This document shows positions 43,308 through 54,204 of a stretch of 64,000 nucleotides of DNA, one piece after another. The notes below the pieces were generated by a model that saw nothing but the letters and a program-made list of their open reading frames with translations, made no database searches and was not told the origin of the DNA. The position numbers were made by a program, and so were the translations under genes. Source of the DNA: Argyresthia goedartella (taxonomy: Eukaryota; Arthropoda; Insecta; Lepidoptera; Argyresthiidae). The stretch lies in the NCBI GenBank assembly GCA_949825045.1, contig OX463829.1, forward strand, positions 186,001-250,000, given 5' to 3'. Each line of letters begins with the position of its first letter. The first letter of the stretch is position 1.

Positions 43308-43832
43308 TACATATCTATAAAAATAAAATGATTTATCCAACGCCTGCCGAAGTTCCCAAAATTCTCAAAGAAAACCACGATTCTACTATCGCTGGTCACC
43401 CAGGTTCGAAACGAATGTACAACAGAATCAAGGCCGCCTACTACTGGAAAAGTATGCGGTCTGATATCGAAGACTACGTAAAAAAAATGAAAGTTATGCC
43501 AAATTAACAAACCATTAAGGATATCAAATAAGGCTCCTATGGAAATAACTTCCACTTCTACTAGACCGTTTGAACGATTAGCTCTTGACATCGTAGGTCC
43601 CGTACCCGACGCTGGCTTCCAAAATTTCAAGTTCATCTTGACACTTCAAGATGACCTCACAAAATTCTCAACCGCCTACCCTATGATAAGTGCAACAAGT
43701 GAAGAGATAGCACGTAACCTAGTGCACTTCATATCCCTTTTCGGATTTCCAAAACACATACTAACGGATTTAGGCACCTGTTTCACATCAGACCTATTCA
43801 AACAACTAACAGAAATTTTAAAGGTTAAGGCC

Positions 43833-44245
43833 CTTTTAGGGTTCCGTACCCAACGGGTAAGAACGGAACCCTATTACTAAGACTTCGCTGTCCGTCCGTC
43901 CGTCCGTCCGTCCGTCTGTCACCAGGCTGTATCTCAAGAACCTAGCTAGCTAGAGAGTTGAAATTTTCACAGTTTATGTATTTCTGTTGCCGCTATAACA
44001 ACAAATACTAAAAAACATTATAAAATAAATATTCAAGGGGGCTCCCATACAACAATACCGCATACAAACTTATGGATGCACCTGGTTACGTACATGGAGT
44101 GTGAAAGTAACCGCACCAATAACTTTGTAAACAATATTTTGCTGTGTAAAATCCAAACTATTCACTCCACACCATCGCTTCCATTGAACGGTGGTACGGA
44201 ACCCTTCGTGCGCGATTTAGACTCGCACTTGACCGGTTTTTCACT
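43833..44245 (+). mobile_element. GGGTTCCGTACC-family MITE, copy 4, in the errantiviral integrase
   Basis: Starts TTTTAGGGTTCCGTACCCAA, has a GTCC microsatellite (about 43889-43915), and ends GTACGGAACCCTTCGTGCGC then a shortened GACTCGCACTTGACCGG. It breaks the integrase after its second Asp. Confidence 0.8.
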
Positions 44246-44310
44246 ACTCATAAATCATAATTCATAATTTCTTTATTGCACACAAATAATTATATTGACA
44301 AGATATATAT
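44246..44310 (-). mobile_element. Short LINE 3' tail next to the MITE
   Basis: On the minus strand it reads TGTGTGCAATAAAGAAATTA followed by TGAATTATGATTTATGAG, resembling the AATAAAG plus short-repeat tail of LINE II. Only the tail is left. Confidence 0.4.
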
Positions 44311-44858
44311 TAAAATCACCCACAAACTAACGGAGCTCTTAAGCGCTCTCATGCTACTCTAAAAGAGTACCTTAAATCATGTCAATGAAAACCAGAATGA
44401 CTGGCATTGCTACTTATTTAAAGCTATTTTAGCCTACAATACCACTCCTCACTGTACTACTGGATTTACCCCACACGAACTTCTATATGGCTATAAACCA
44501 TCTATTCCCAACTCTTTATACGATACGTCTAATTACACTACCTACAATGAATATTTCCGTGCCCTGCAATACAGGATGCGTTTCAGTCGCGAAAAAGCTA
44601 TTCAGAATATCATATCAAGTAAAGAAAGGTCCAAAAATTACTACGATGCACATTCTCGCGACTCGCAATACAAAACCGGTGACATGTTTTACTTAAAGCA
44701 GCATCATAGGCTACGCAAAGCTCTATCTCCTATATGGAAAGGTCCTTACAAAGTTGTTAAGGTACATAACAAACATAACGTCACTTTACAAGTGGGTCGC
44801 AGACGTGTAAAGTACCATACCAATGAAATTAAACCTGCTAACTAACCTAACATAACCT

Positions 44859-46607
44859 TTGCCCATTCTCCTTATTTTCAGAGCCTTGCTATACGGATGT
44901 AGCGCTGAATCAAAAATCACACCAATAGTTCACAGCCCAGGAATTTACTTTGAACCTTTAACCTCGATACATTTTTTCAACGACTACTGGAAAGTAATTA
45001 CACACATTGACCTCATATCATTACAACCATATCTTGATAATATTGAAACACTTTTACAAAAATCGGAAAAACTGTGTAATAAAATACAATTATCGGATTT
45101 GATCCAGTGTAAGGAAGCTTTTAGCCCTATTGATGTTTTAGTACAATATTTTTTTATTAAACTGCAATCATTATCTCTACTTATTTTGAATCAACCCCAA
45201 AGTAAGGCGAAGCGATCTCTTGAATTTGGCGGAGAAATCCTGAAATTTTTCTTTGGAACTCTTGACGCAGATGATGCCAGAAAATACAATTCTGCTATCG
45301 AATCATGTAAGAAAAGCGAAAATGAACTATTTCACTTGATGAAGGATAACATTCATGTTGTAAACTCAACCATAAATACTTTTAATTCTACCATTTACAA
45401 ACTTAACCAAAATGAAATTAAAATTAACTCCCAAATCGACAGCATGAATGGGATATTATCTCAAATTACCAAAATAGATAACGAATTGTTTTATATTTCT
45501 AGGATAAATAGTTTACTGAATATTATAGAGAGTTCTCTACTTTCTGTATCTAATCTATTAGATACTACGTTAAACGCTGTTTTATTTTCTAAGGTTAATG
45601 TATTACATCCCAGTGTGATAAGCCCCTTAAATCTGTACAGTGAATTATCAACGCATAGTAACCAACTAGACAAACGTCTAGACTTTCCAGTCGCTCTTAG
45701 CGTAAACAATATCCACACTCTCATTGATACGTCTAAACTTAGTTCCTATTACTATAATAACAAAATAGTCTTTATCCTGCAAGTCCCGCTGATAACGTCA
45801 AAAACATTCATGGTATATAAAAATATACCTCTACTTACTCCACATGATGAATCACGTGTTACCCGTACTTTCGCACTCATTCAACCTTCTGATAGCTACA
45901 TTGGACTTAGTGATAACAGAATGCATTATGCTATGTTTAGTAATCTAGATAAATGTAAAGTTGTTAGTAGTAACTATTCTATATGTGAACTTGTTTCAAT
46001 ATTTTCTAGTTTAGGCAATCCTAATTGTGAATCAAGGCTTCTTACAGAGGTGACACTATCATTACCTGCTTAATGTTATTCAAAGCTACTTATAGGCCAG
46101 ATTGATATTTGGCAAAATCTTAGTAATAATAGATGGATTTATGTACAGTCAGATTCTAGCAAACTCACCATAAAATGTAATGACGACATTGTCGACTACT
46201 CTATCATTGGAACTGGTATTGTTAAACTAACAGAAGAATGCATCGGATTTTCAAGGACCATCCAACTTATACCAACTATGTCTTATACTAACGTGATAAA
46301 GTCCCCTTTAGATATAACTTTCGACATCACGCAAGATGACTGCTGTAAGAAAGAAGTGTTTAACAAAACCTTACCACATTTTACACCTATCAATCTGAGC
46401 AAAATTAACTTAGAGTCCTTGAAATATGCATCTCATCAATTAAATAATTTAGAAAACGAAATAAATAAACTACAGTCGGAATCACATTTCATTAGATATG
46501 CCCACTATTACTCTACATTTACTTATGTTTTAATTATTTTGGTATTCTTATTTGTCGAATACAAACTTTATAAATGTTACAAATACCGTGGTACTAAATC
46601 AAATTAG
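44859..46607 (+). pseudogene. env: Errantivirus env-like fusion protein gene, one nonsense codon
   Basis: Two stretches in the same frame, 44859-46073 and 46074-46607, separated only by TAA at 46071-46073. The N-terminus is hydrophobic (signal-like). A dibasic KAKR site near residue 115 is followed by a hydrophobic Gly/Phe-rich segment, the layout of insect retrovirus Env and baculovirus F-type proteins: furin-like cleavage followed by a fusion peptide. A heptad-rich region follows. Near the C-terminus TYVLIILVFLFVEY is a transmembrane helix with a short basic Cys-containing tail. The break predicts a truncated, unanchored product. Confidence 0.8.
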
Positions 46608-46616
46608 GGATGCTGC

Positions 46617-46997
46617 ATGCAGATTTTCAACCAATGTCATAACAAAAAGCTGGTAAAACATAAAGCCAATATTACTAACTCTATAGAGATGTCTGATATC
46701 TCCTCGTCTGAAGATGAGAAGAGATCTATGAAATCTTTACCAGCTCCTCATACAAGTTATAATAAAGCCGAGTGTACTCACTCATCCAGGAGAAACCTAA
46801 ACTTTTAGTCTGTATAATTAAGATAATATACCTTTCTATTCTATGAATTATATTTAACCATGTAATTGATAAAAATGTAATGGCTTCTTAAAATGAAATC
46901 GGTAATCTGCTAATTTCTCTTTTAGTAATTTTAATTATTATTATGTATTTACTTCGCTTCATTTTAAGGGATGAAGCTTCGTCAAAATGGGGGAGCT
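46617..46997 (+). other. 3' non-coding region and polypurine tract of the errantivirus
   Basis: Contains a short frame (46617-46808) of unknown meaning, an AT-rich spacer and the polypurine tract AAAATGGGGGAGC (46985-46997) directly before the LTR. The tract primes plus-strand DNA synthesis. Confidence 0.7.
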
Positions 46998-47243
46998 GTT
47001 ATAACCCTATTTTCTATGTAATAAAAGCTAAACTAGCAGATCACCATGTTACGTATTTTTCCGTGGTATTCTATTGCAGAGTCAGCCATTTTGATGGCCT
47101 GCCATTTACTTGAATAATATTTTTCAGTTAGATTTGTTCATTCGCGAGGAGCGGTCGCCTCCGCTTTTAAGAAGGCATAGTCTTGTTTGTGTGTAATCTC
47201 TCAAGAGAAGAATAAAGTCTAGTTAGGTGAACTTTGTAGTTTT
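46998..47243 (+). repeat. 3' LTR of the errantivirus
   Basis: Begins TGTTATAACCC right after the polypurine tract and runs to about CTTTGTAGTT. It contains AATAAAG (about 47210) as polyadenylation signal. No second copy exists in the window, so age cannot be estimated from LTR divergence. Confidence 0.65.
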
Positions 47244-47249
47244 TTTTTA

Positions 47250-47573
47250 AAAGACAGACACCAGAGGCCAGACCAGACCAGAGCCAGACGATATTGTCCA
47301 AATCATCTTGATTTTCGAGATTTTCCAATGGATCACTATTATCGAAAATAAAATCATATGTCACGTCCATCTTAACTGTTGATGCCTGTGTGACAGTAAC
47401 TAAACGCTTGTTAAAAATTTAACGAACCTCTAGAGCAGTGATTAAAGTTAACAACTGATTAAGGAAATTTAACATTCGTTAGAGCATGGTGAGACACTCA
47501 CTATGGTTAACAGCCCGTTAAGTTATTTAACAGGGATGTTACTCAACTAACAGAGTATGGTGAAATCGGCTCT
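47250..47573 (-). mobile_element. Truncated PIF/Harbinger-like 5' end
   Basis: On the minus strand it begins TAAGAGCCGATTTCACCA at 47574, carries TTAAC-rich subterminal repeats, then an ATG at 47370 opening an acidic peptide (MDVTYDFIFDNSD) that is cut off near the errantivirus LTR. TIR type and acidic start suit a Harbinger gene. It abuts the BEL env sequence. Confidence 0.45.
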
Positions 47574-47656
47574 TAGGGTGTTATCGATAGGGAGGTAAAC
47601 GTCTTTAAGGACTTGACCTGTGATGATGTTTAGCTCTTTTCTCAACTGGTTGGGAC

Positions 47657-48510
47657 TCACGATATGAAAGTTGAAACTTCCTTGATAAATGCGGTTAACG
47701 TGTCTATGAGCATTTCTTGGATATCCTTTAGACTTTGCAACATATTTGATGCGGTGAGGGCTCCCAAGATGAAATCATTCATGTTTAACAATTCTTGTAG
47801 TTGCGATTTTGCGACGTTGACGGCGTGCTCAAAAGATATTGCTTGTTGGTGAATTAGCTTTTGCTGTTTATTGAGCGTGTCTTCTGTTCTCTTTAGGAAA
47901 TTATACTCTGATTTAATGATAGAGGTTTGATTTTTCCTCAACGCAAGTAGATGTTGTTCATTGCCTCTCACAGCCGAGATATATTATTGGTATTGTTCGG
48001 CGAAGCTTTCGTCTAACACTTCAAACAACGAGTTCGCCAGATAATCAACTCCATTTATAAGTCCGCGGCGCCACCTTGTCTACATGTTCCCGATTGTTGA
48101 TATTGCTGATAGCGTGCTGAAATGCTGTCTCAGGAATATAGCATTGTTGTAGCTGAGTTCTGCGTAACTATGACGTAATTGATCTAGTACGATCTCGCAG
48201 TACCTTTGTTTGTTGTCGCATATATCACATACTTTTGTTAAATGTTTTATATATTCATCCAAAGCGTGTAATGATTGCTGTATGGCTGAATATCGTAGTA
48301 CACTACTATTGTCCAGTCTTCTTTTATGACTTGCATGTCGTGTAATTTATCGAAGTAGAGGCCTTGGTTTTCTCTGAACTTTGTTACATTGTACGGAGAA
48401 CAGGTTGTGCTGGAGAAAGTCGACAAGAATACAGTCAAAGCGAGTACCAATGAAGAAAAGTTGAAACGCCTCGTCGTCGCTTTTGGCTGCGCTGACCTAG
48501 GTTTAGGCAT
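47657..48510 (-). pseudogene. env: BEL/Pao env-like gene, frameshifted
   Basis: The upstream part (48510-48247) begins with a basic leader and a hydrophobic signal (FSSLVLALTVFLSTF) and includes FDKLHDMQVIKEDW, a block seen in insect Env/F-type proteins. Two later stretches (48262-48080 and 47971-47657) are heptad-rich. A dibasic RWRRG site lies between them, again as in F-type fusion proteins. At least two frame changes and stops separate the pieces. No C-terminal anchor is left. Confidence 0.6.
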
Positions 48511-48546
48511 CTCTTCACTGTTCTTCGGTACTTGGTTCGCTTTGAA

Positions 48547-50035
48547 TCAGTCGTCTCTAGCTCCTTTGTTGATAGAAAGGATAGCTTTAATATGGGCTGC
48601 TTGAGTAGGCCGTTCTGCGTCTTTAGTGTAACGACTCGAACATATCCGTCGCTCCCAGGGTGCAATTCCACGACTCTTCCTAGCCTCCATTTTCCTGGCG
48701 GTTGTCGTCCTTGATGACGACGACATCATATTTGGCTGTGGGCGTCTCCACTTACAACGTGCTGATATTTTTGTGAGATATTCTGAACGCCACCTGGTCC
48801 ATATGTCCCTGAATATCCTTTGGGTCAATTGCCATCTTGTCCTCATATCTTTTTCTGTCTCGTACAAGGTAAGTGTTGGTCCGCTCGACAGGAAGTGTGA
48901 TGGAGTCAAAAAGTCTAACTCCTCTGGATCTTCAGTTAAAGGGCAGAGGGGTCTTGAATTCAGGCACGCCTCTAACTGAGCAAGTAGCGTGCCGTCCTCC
49001 TCAAAGGTCAGATTTTGCTCTCGTACCATGCGTTTGAGGTGGTGTTTTAAGATGCGGACTGAACTTTCCCAAAGTCCGCCTGCGGATGGCCACGACGACG
49101 CATTGAAATGGCATTGGATGCCCATCTCGCAGACTTGGTCAATAGAGGATTCGTCCATGATTTCTTGCAGATTGAAGTACTCCTGTTGCAGCTCCTTATT
49201 AGCCCCGATAAAGTTGGTTCCTTGGTCACTGTAGACATGACGTGGCAGCCATCCTGCGTAGCGCTGCTAGGAAAGCTGATGAGCTCATATCGGACACGAT
49301 TTCCAAGTGCACGGCTTTGGTTGCCATGCAAACAAAAACTGCTACGTAGCCTTTCGTTGTTTTAATGCCTCGACCCTTGCTAGCCTTGACTGACACGTGA
49401 CCAGTATAATCTACCCCTGTGTGGTAGAATAGCCGGGATGGGTTCGTCCTTGCTGCTGGAAGATCTCCCATGATTTGAAGTTGATCTCGGGGGTAGTTTT
49501 TCCTACATTTCACGCAACGACGTAGGCGTTTCTTGGTTACCTGGTTCCCACCTAGAAGCCAATACTTTCTTCTAATGAAGCTCTTGGTTAGCCTGGCTCC
49601 ACCATGAAATGACAACTGGTGTGCTTGATCTATAATCAGGTCAGCTAAACGGGTGTTGCTTTGAATGAGTATGGAGTTCTTTATTTCAGGATCTAGGTTC
49701 GCATGTTTCAATCGGCCCCCTACTCGCAAGACTCTTTGTTTGTCTAAGATAGGATTTAGGCTATAAATCGGAATTTTGATGCTCACGATTTTCCCCGCTC
49801 TTAAACATTCAAGTTCTTCCGTGAATAGATCTTCTTGAACTTGTTTTATGATCATTTCCGAGGAGGTTTTGATTTCGGTGAGTGTAAGAAAGGAAGGCTT
49901 GTTTTCCTTTCTCATGAAACGTAGAATCCACGCTAACACCCGGCTTGCCTTGGTTAACGAACTATATTTGTTGACTAGCCCGTCTACGACTTCCCTTTCG
50001 TTACGTAGTTGTGTAACATGAACTTGTTTTTTCAA
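48547..50035 (-). pseudogene. BEL/Pao integrase, frameshifted
   Basis: 50035-49226 has the HHCC zinc finger (AHQLSFHGG, CVKCRKNYP) and the first catalytic Asp (TGVDYTGHV). Frame changes fall around 49160-49330, where the second Asp region lies. 49158-48547 carries the Glu in GGLWESSVRILKHH and a C-terminal domain with LTPSHFL. It would have inserted BEL DNA, but it cannot be made from this copy. Confidence 0.8.
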
Positions 50036-50037
50036 CT

Positions 50038-51021
50038 CTAGATCTGTCGTATGCTCTGCGCGTTTTCGTTTCGGCGCATGGGTTTGAAGCCAATCAGGAC
50101 CCTGCCATCAGAGTGATTGATCAAGGAGTTGGGCGGTGGATAGCCCGCGGCTTGCGCAATCTGCTGGATTTTCTTTGGACTTGACATAGTTCCAGCATTC
50201 TGCAGGCATTTGTTTCGTGGTTTGTGTAACACGATTAGCTACAAATGTGTTCCATCTATTTGGGTCACCATTTAACCAGCCCAAAACCACCATCGAGTCG
50301 ACCCATCCATACACTCGGATTAGATTGGTCAGTAGATTCTATTTCATAACCGCTAAGGCATTCCCTGATTTTTGCCATCGGTTTTGACAGGAGTAGAGCC
50401 CCACTAAGTTCTAAGCGAGGTAGCGTGACATGTTTGTTGAAGGGCACTACCTTGGATTTTCCTGCGACGATAGTTATCGACGTGCTGTCTCCATCTCTCG
50501 TTTTGCAATAAACTACGCAAGCGTAGGCCTTTTCACTGGCATCGCAGTAACCATGAAGCTCTAGTACTGATCGCTCATGTGTTTTCAACCATCTTGGTAT
50601 TTGAACCTGACCTACCTTACGTAAGTCTTCTTTGATGCGCGCCCATTCAGCAGAAATGTTACTCGGTACACGCTCGTCGCACTGAGTTTCAGATTTCCAT
50701 ACGTCTTGAAATATGATTTTTAACTTTATCATGTCATCCTTCAACTCTTCTGTTTGGGCCTCGCTATGGGCTCCGTGCAGCAGATCATCCAAGTAGAAAG
50801 AATATTCCAAAACGTCCGGCGCCGAGCTGTCGTGATAATTCTGTCGTTCATCGCAAGCAAGTTGCTTAAGCGTCATCATAGCAAGGAACGGGGCGGCTTT
50901 GGTGCCGTAGGTCACGGTGCTTAGTTGATAGTCTTATAGGCGTTTCGATGGATCGTCTCTCCACACAATCTTTTGCAACTGTTGATGATCAGGAAGCACC
51001 CAAATCTGCAGAAAAATCTTC
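50038..51021 (-). pseudogene. BEL/Pao RT second half and RNase H, frameshifted
   Basis: From the LINE VI junction: IWVLPDHQQL, then TYGTKAAPFLA and YSFYLDDLL (RT active site YLDD). RNase H-like blocks are LHGYCDASEKAYA and PRLELSGALL. A shift near 50300 moves to WVDSMVVLGWL and ENPADCASRG, and another near 50200 links to the integrase. Confidence 0.8.
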
Positions 51022-51262
51022 TCGAAATCAAAATCAAAATAAAAAATCATTTATTTCCATAGGATGTTGTTACATCACTTAGATCCGTCATTACATTTTT
51101 TTGGGTGAGTTCACTAACCCAATGGCGGAATCTGTGGAGAAGAGCTCACCGAAGAAACTCCACAGTCGTCGCATCTTTTGCGTTTCCTTTTTTAAATAAA
51201 ATATTGTCAAATTACAAAATGAATGCTAATTATATATCGAAACAGCCTGTTACTCAAACAAT

Positions 51263-54082
51263 CTATTCCCATGGACATCTGTCCTCTAAGTAATCAGATA
51301 TCCTGTAGTAACCTTTTTTATACAATTTCTGTTTTATTATTATTTTAAACTTGTCTAAAGGTAAGTTTTTAATATCAGTAGGGACCTTATTGTAATAGCG
51401 TATACAATTGCCTTTAAAAGAATTACTAATTTTATGTAGTCGGCTTACATAAGCAACCAACTTGTCTTTATTTCTAGTATTAAAATTGTGTATATCACTG
51501 TACTTCTGAAAATTAGTTATATTTCTTTTTACATACACAAGATTGTCATAGATATATTGAGACACAAATGTCAGAATATTGATTTCTTTAAACTTTTCCC
51601 TCAGTGACACTCTAGGCCCTAATCTATTAATTGCACGAACAGCCCGTTTCTGCAGAATAAATATACTATTAGCATTCGCAGCGTGACCCCACAATAAAAT
51701 ACCATAGGTCATTAGACTATGAAAGTAACTAAAGTAGACTAGTCTAGCGGTGTCTACGTCGGTAAGAGCTCTAATTTTTTTAACTGCGAACGCTGCCGAA
51801 CTCAGTCTGTTCGACAATTTATTTATATGAGGATCCCATTGTAGTTTGGCGTCTAAAGTAATGCCCAAAAAGACAGTCGACTGCACAAGGTCCAATCTCT
51901 GTCCTTTTATAAATATGTCTGTAGTTACCGGGTTCACATTGGGTAACACGAATTTAATACATTTAGTTTTCTTTTCATTAAGTAATAAATTGTTAACAGT
52001 AAACCAGTTCACTATACTAGAGATAGCATTGTTTACCTCGTCATAATTTGATTGCTGTCTTTTAACTTTAAATATCAAAGAAGTATCATCGGCAAACAAT
52101 ACTAACCCATGTTTGGCTTTAACGAGGTAAGTTTAATCATTAATATATACTAAAAACAAGAAAGGACCAAGAATTGAACCTTGCGGTACGCCCATACTTA
52201 TTGAAGACCCAGGTGATCTTTTCCCATTAACATCGACCATCTGAACCCTATCTGTTAGATATGACTCCAGAAGGCCAAGTGCCTGATCTTTTACACCATA
52301 ATGGCGTAACTTCCTGACAAGAGTGTCATGATGGACGCAATCAAAAGCCTTGGATAGATCGCAGAAGACACCTATTGCATCCATTGCGTCTTCCCAGGCA
52401 TCAAAAATATTGTCGATTAGTTCAACACCAGCATCGGCTGTTGAACGACCCTTTGTGAAACCAAACTGAGCAATATGAATTAAATTATTGAGATAAAAAT
52501 GACTTTGCAATTGATTAAGTATGAGTTTTTCAAATATTTTGCTAAGCGTTGGTAGTATCGATATGGGTCTAAAATTGGTGGGGTCTGATGTACTACCAGC
52601 TTTGAATAAAGGTATAACTTTACTTAGTTTCATCAAGTCAGGAAACACACCACTATCTATACATTGATTAAATATACAACAAAGGTGAGGTGCAATACAA
52701 TCTACAATGGAACTAATAATTTTTACTGATAGACCATGGGCGTCAGCTGTCTTTTTCATTTCCAGGGATTTAAACGCTTTTACAATGTCTTCATTATTTA
52801 CGTGCCTAAATTTAAAATCTGTTTTACATTCCTCAAAGTTTTGTTTAAGTATAGATTCAGCAGCAGCGGGAGATGAATTTAAAGACTCGGTTGTTGAAAC
52901 TGGAATGTCCGTAAAGAAATTTTCGAAAGCTTTTGCTACTTCTAGTTCTGTACTTAGCAATTGATTATCTATCTTAAGCTTGAAGTTATTATGTGTAGCT
53001 TTGGCCTTTCCAGTCTCTCTGTTTATAATTTGCCAAGTCGTTTTCATTACATTGCTACTAGATTCAATTTTGTTTTTAATGAAATTAGATTTAGCTACGG
53101 CACAAACGCGTTTAAACATTTTTGAATAACTACGAACATAATCTAGAAAGGCCGTATTTTTGTTATATGATTTCTCTTCATATAGTTCATATAATCTTCG
53201 TCTGCTCCTATGAATTCCAACTGTCGCCCAATCACTAAACAAAGCTTTGTTATTAACTTTTATAGTTTTTGATTTAAATACCGTATCATATTCATTTTTG
53301 ACAAGGTTAAATACTGAGTTGTACAACAAATTTGGATCGTCACTGTATGGTATTTCCCATAGTTTATCTAAAATATTATTCCTGTAGTGTTCAAGCCGAG
53401 TGTCACTAACGGGCACACATGTAATATCCTCTTTTTGGTCCTTTTTTATTTTAATATTGAATATACCTATCTGACCAGAGTGATCAGAGGTTAATTTATT
53501 GATGACCGATTTGAAAATGGGCGTAATGTTAGTAAATATATTGTCAATGCAGGTAGCAGATGTTGCAGTAATTCTAGTAGGCTCCAAAAACAGATAGTTC
53601 ATGTTGTGACATAAAAATAAAGATTTTAATCTAGTACAAATATTATTATCCTCTAACAGATTAACATTAAAATCACCACAAATTAAAAAAAAATTGTTTT
53701 TATCGCTGATTTTAATCAACACTTCATCCATTTTCTTTTCGAATAAATCAAAGGATGAATCTGGTGGTCTGTATACGCTCATTACAATAAGTTGTTCAAG
53801 TTCAATACAGGCTATTTCCATGGTACGCTCAACAGACAGGCTCACTATGTCAACTCGTTCCTTATATTTAAAACTATTATTTACAAGTATTAAGGAGCCA
53901 CCGCGATCAGCTGTTTTTCTGTTGAACGAACTAGCAACGTGGTGGTTATTAAAGTTGAACATGAACTGATAACTCTTTAAAAAGTGCTCTGTTATACATA
54001 AAATATCAATATAATTACAGTTCATGAATAACTCAATTTCCAGTTCTTTACTTAACATGCCCTGTATATTTTGATGAACCAC
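51263..54082 (-). pseudogene. LINE VI ORF2: endonuclease-reverse transcriptase, one nonsense codon
   Basis: The endonuclease is complete: VHQNIQGML at the start, ILCITEHFL, VYRPPDSSF, LICGDFNVNL and SDHSGQIG. The RT has NFRPISILPTLSK, CDLSKAFDCV and SMGVPQGSILGP, and after TAA at 52135-52133 continues in the same frame with VLFADDTSLIF, thumb and C-terminal domain ending CPWE. The stop falls where Leu is expected (VYIND-L). Were it read through, about 940 residues would be encoded. Closely related in layout to the ORF2 of LINE IV. Confidence 0.88.
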
Positions 54083-54204
54083 GTTTAAAATATTCTTACT
54101 TTTACATTTTTCATTACTAGTAACTTGATTTAATGGGCAAGATGAAGGTATATTTATACAAATATTAATATTACTGCCAGAGTTACTCTCTGTTGTCCTA
54201 TGGG

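Larger units (their letters stand above)
34430..44844 (+). pseudogene. Errantiviral pol (protease-RT-RNase H-integrase), broken
   Basis: The protease motif LIDTGAS is at 34626-34646. RT blocks: IDYRRLND, RMPFGLKNAPSTFQRLM and VYLDDCIIYS. RNase H: TTDASNYAVGAVLSQ and TEKELLAIIYAVK. Integrase: the zinc-finger region from about 43310 with ENHDSTIAGHPG, then LALDIVGP and LTDLGTCF. Lesions: frameshift near 35690; TGA at 36037-36039 and 36562-36564; the 6.1-kb insertion; a frameshift near 43487; the MITE; and a frameshift near 44378. The Glu expected in NGALERSH-type motifs reads Lys (GALKRSH). Confidence 0.85.
34430..47243 (+). mobile_element. Gypsy/errantivirus-like LTR retroelement with env, 5'-truncated and nested
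   Basis: Order: protease, RT, RNase H, integrase, env, polypurine tract and 3' LTR. Gag and the 5' LTR are missing. A DD35E transposon (37192-43307) lies between RNase H and the integrase zinc finger. A MITE plus a LINE tail (43833 to about 44310) lies in the integrase core. Several stops and frameshifts make it inactive. Confidence 0.88.

Noticed and set aside
48389..49365. Plus-strand ORFs across the BEL integrase/env
   Set aside because: Antisense readings of the integrase and env-like gene.
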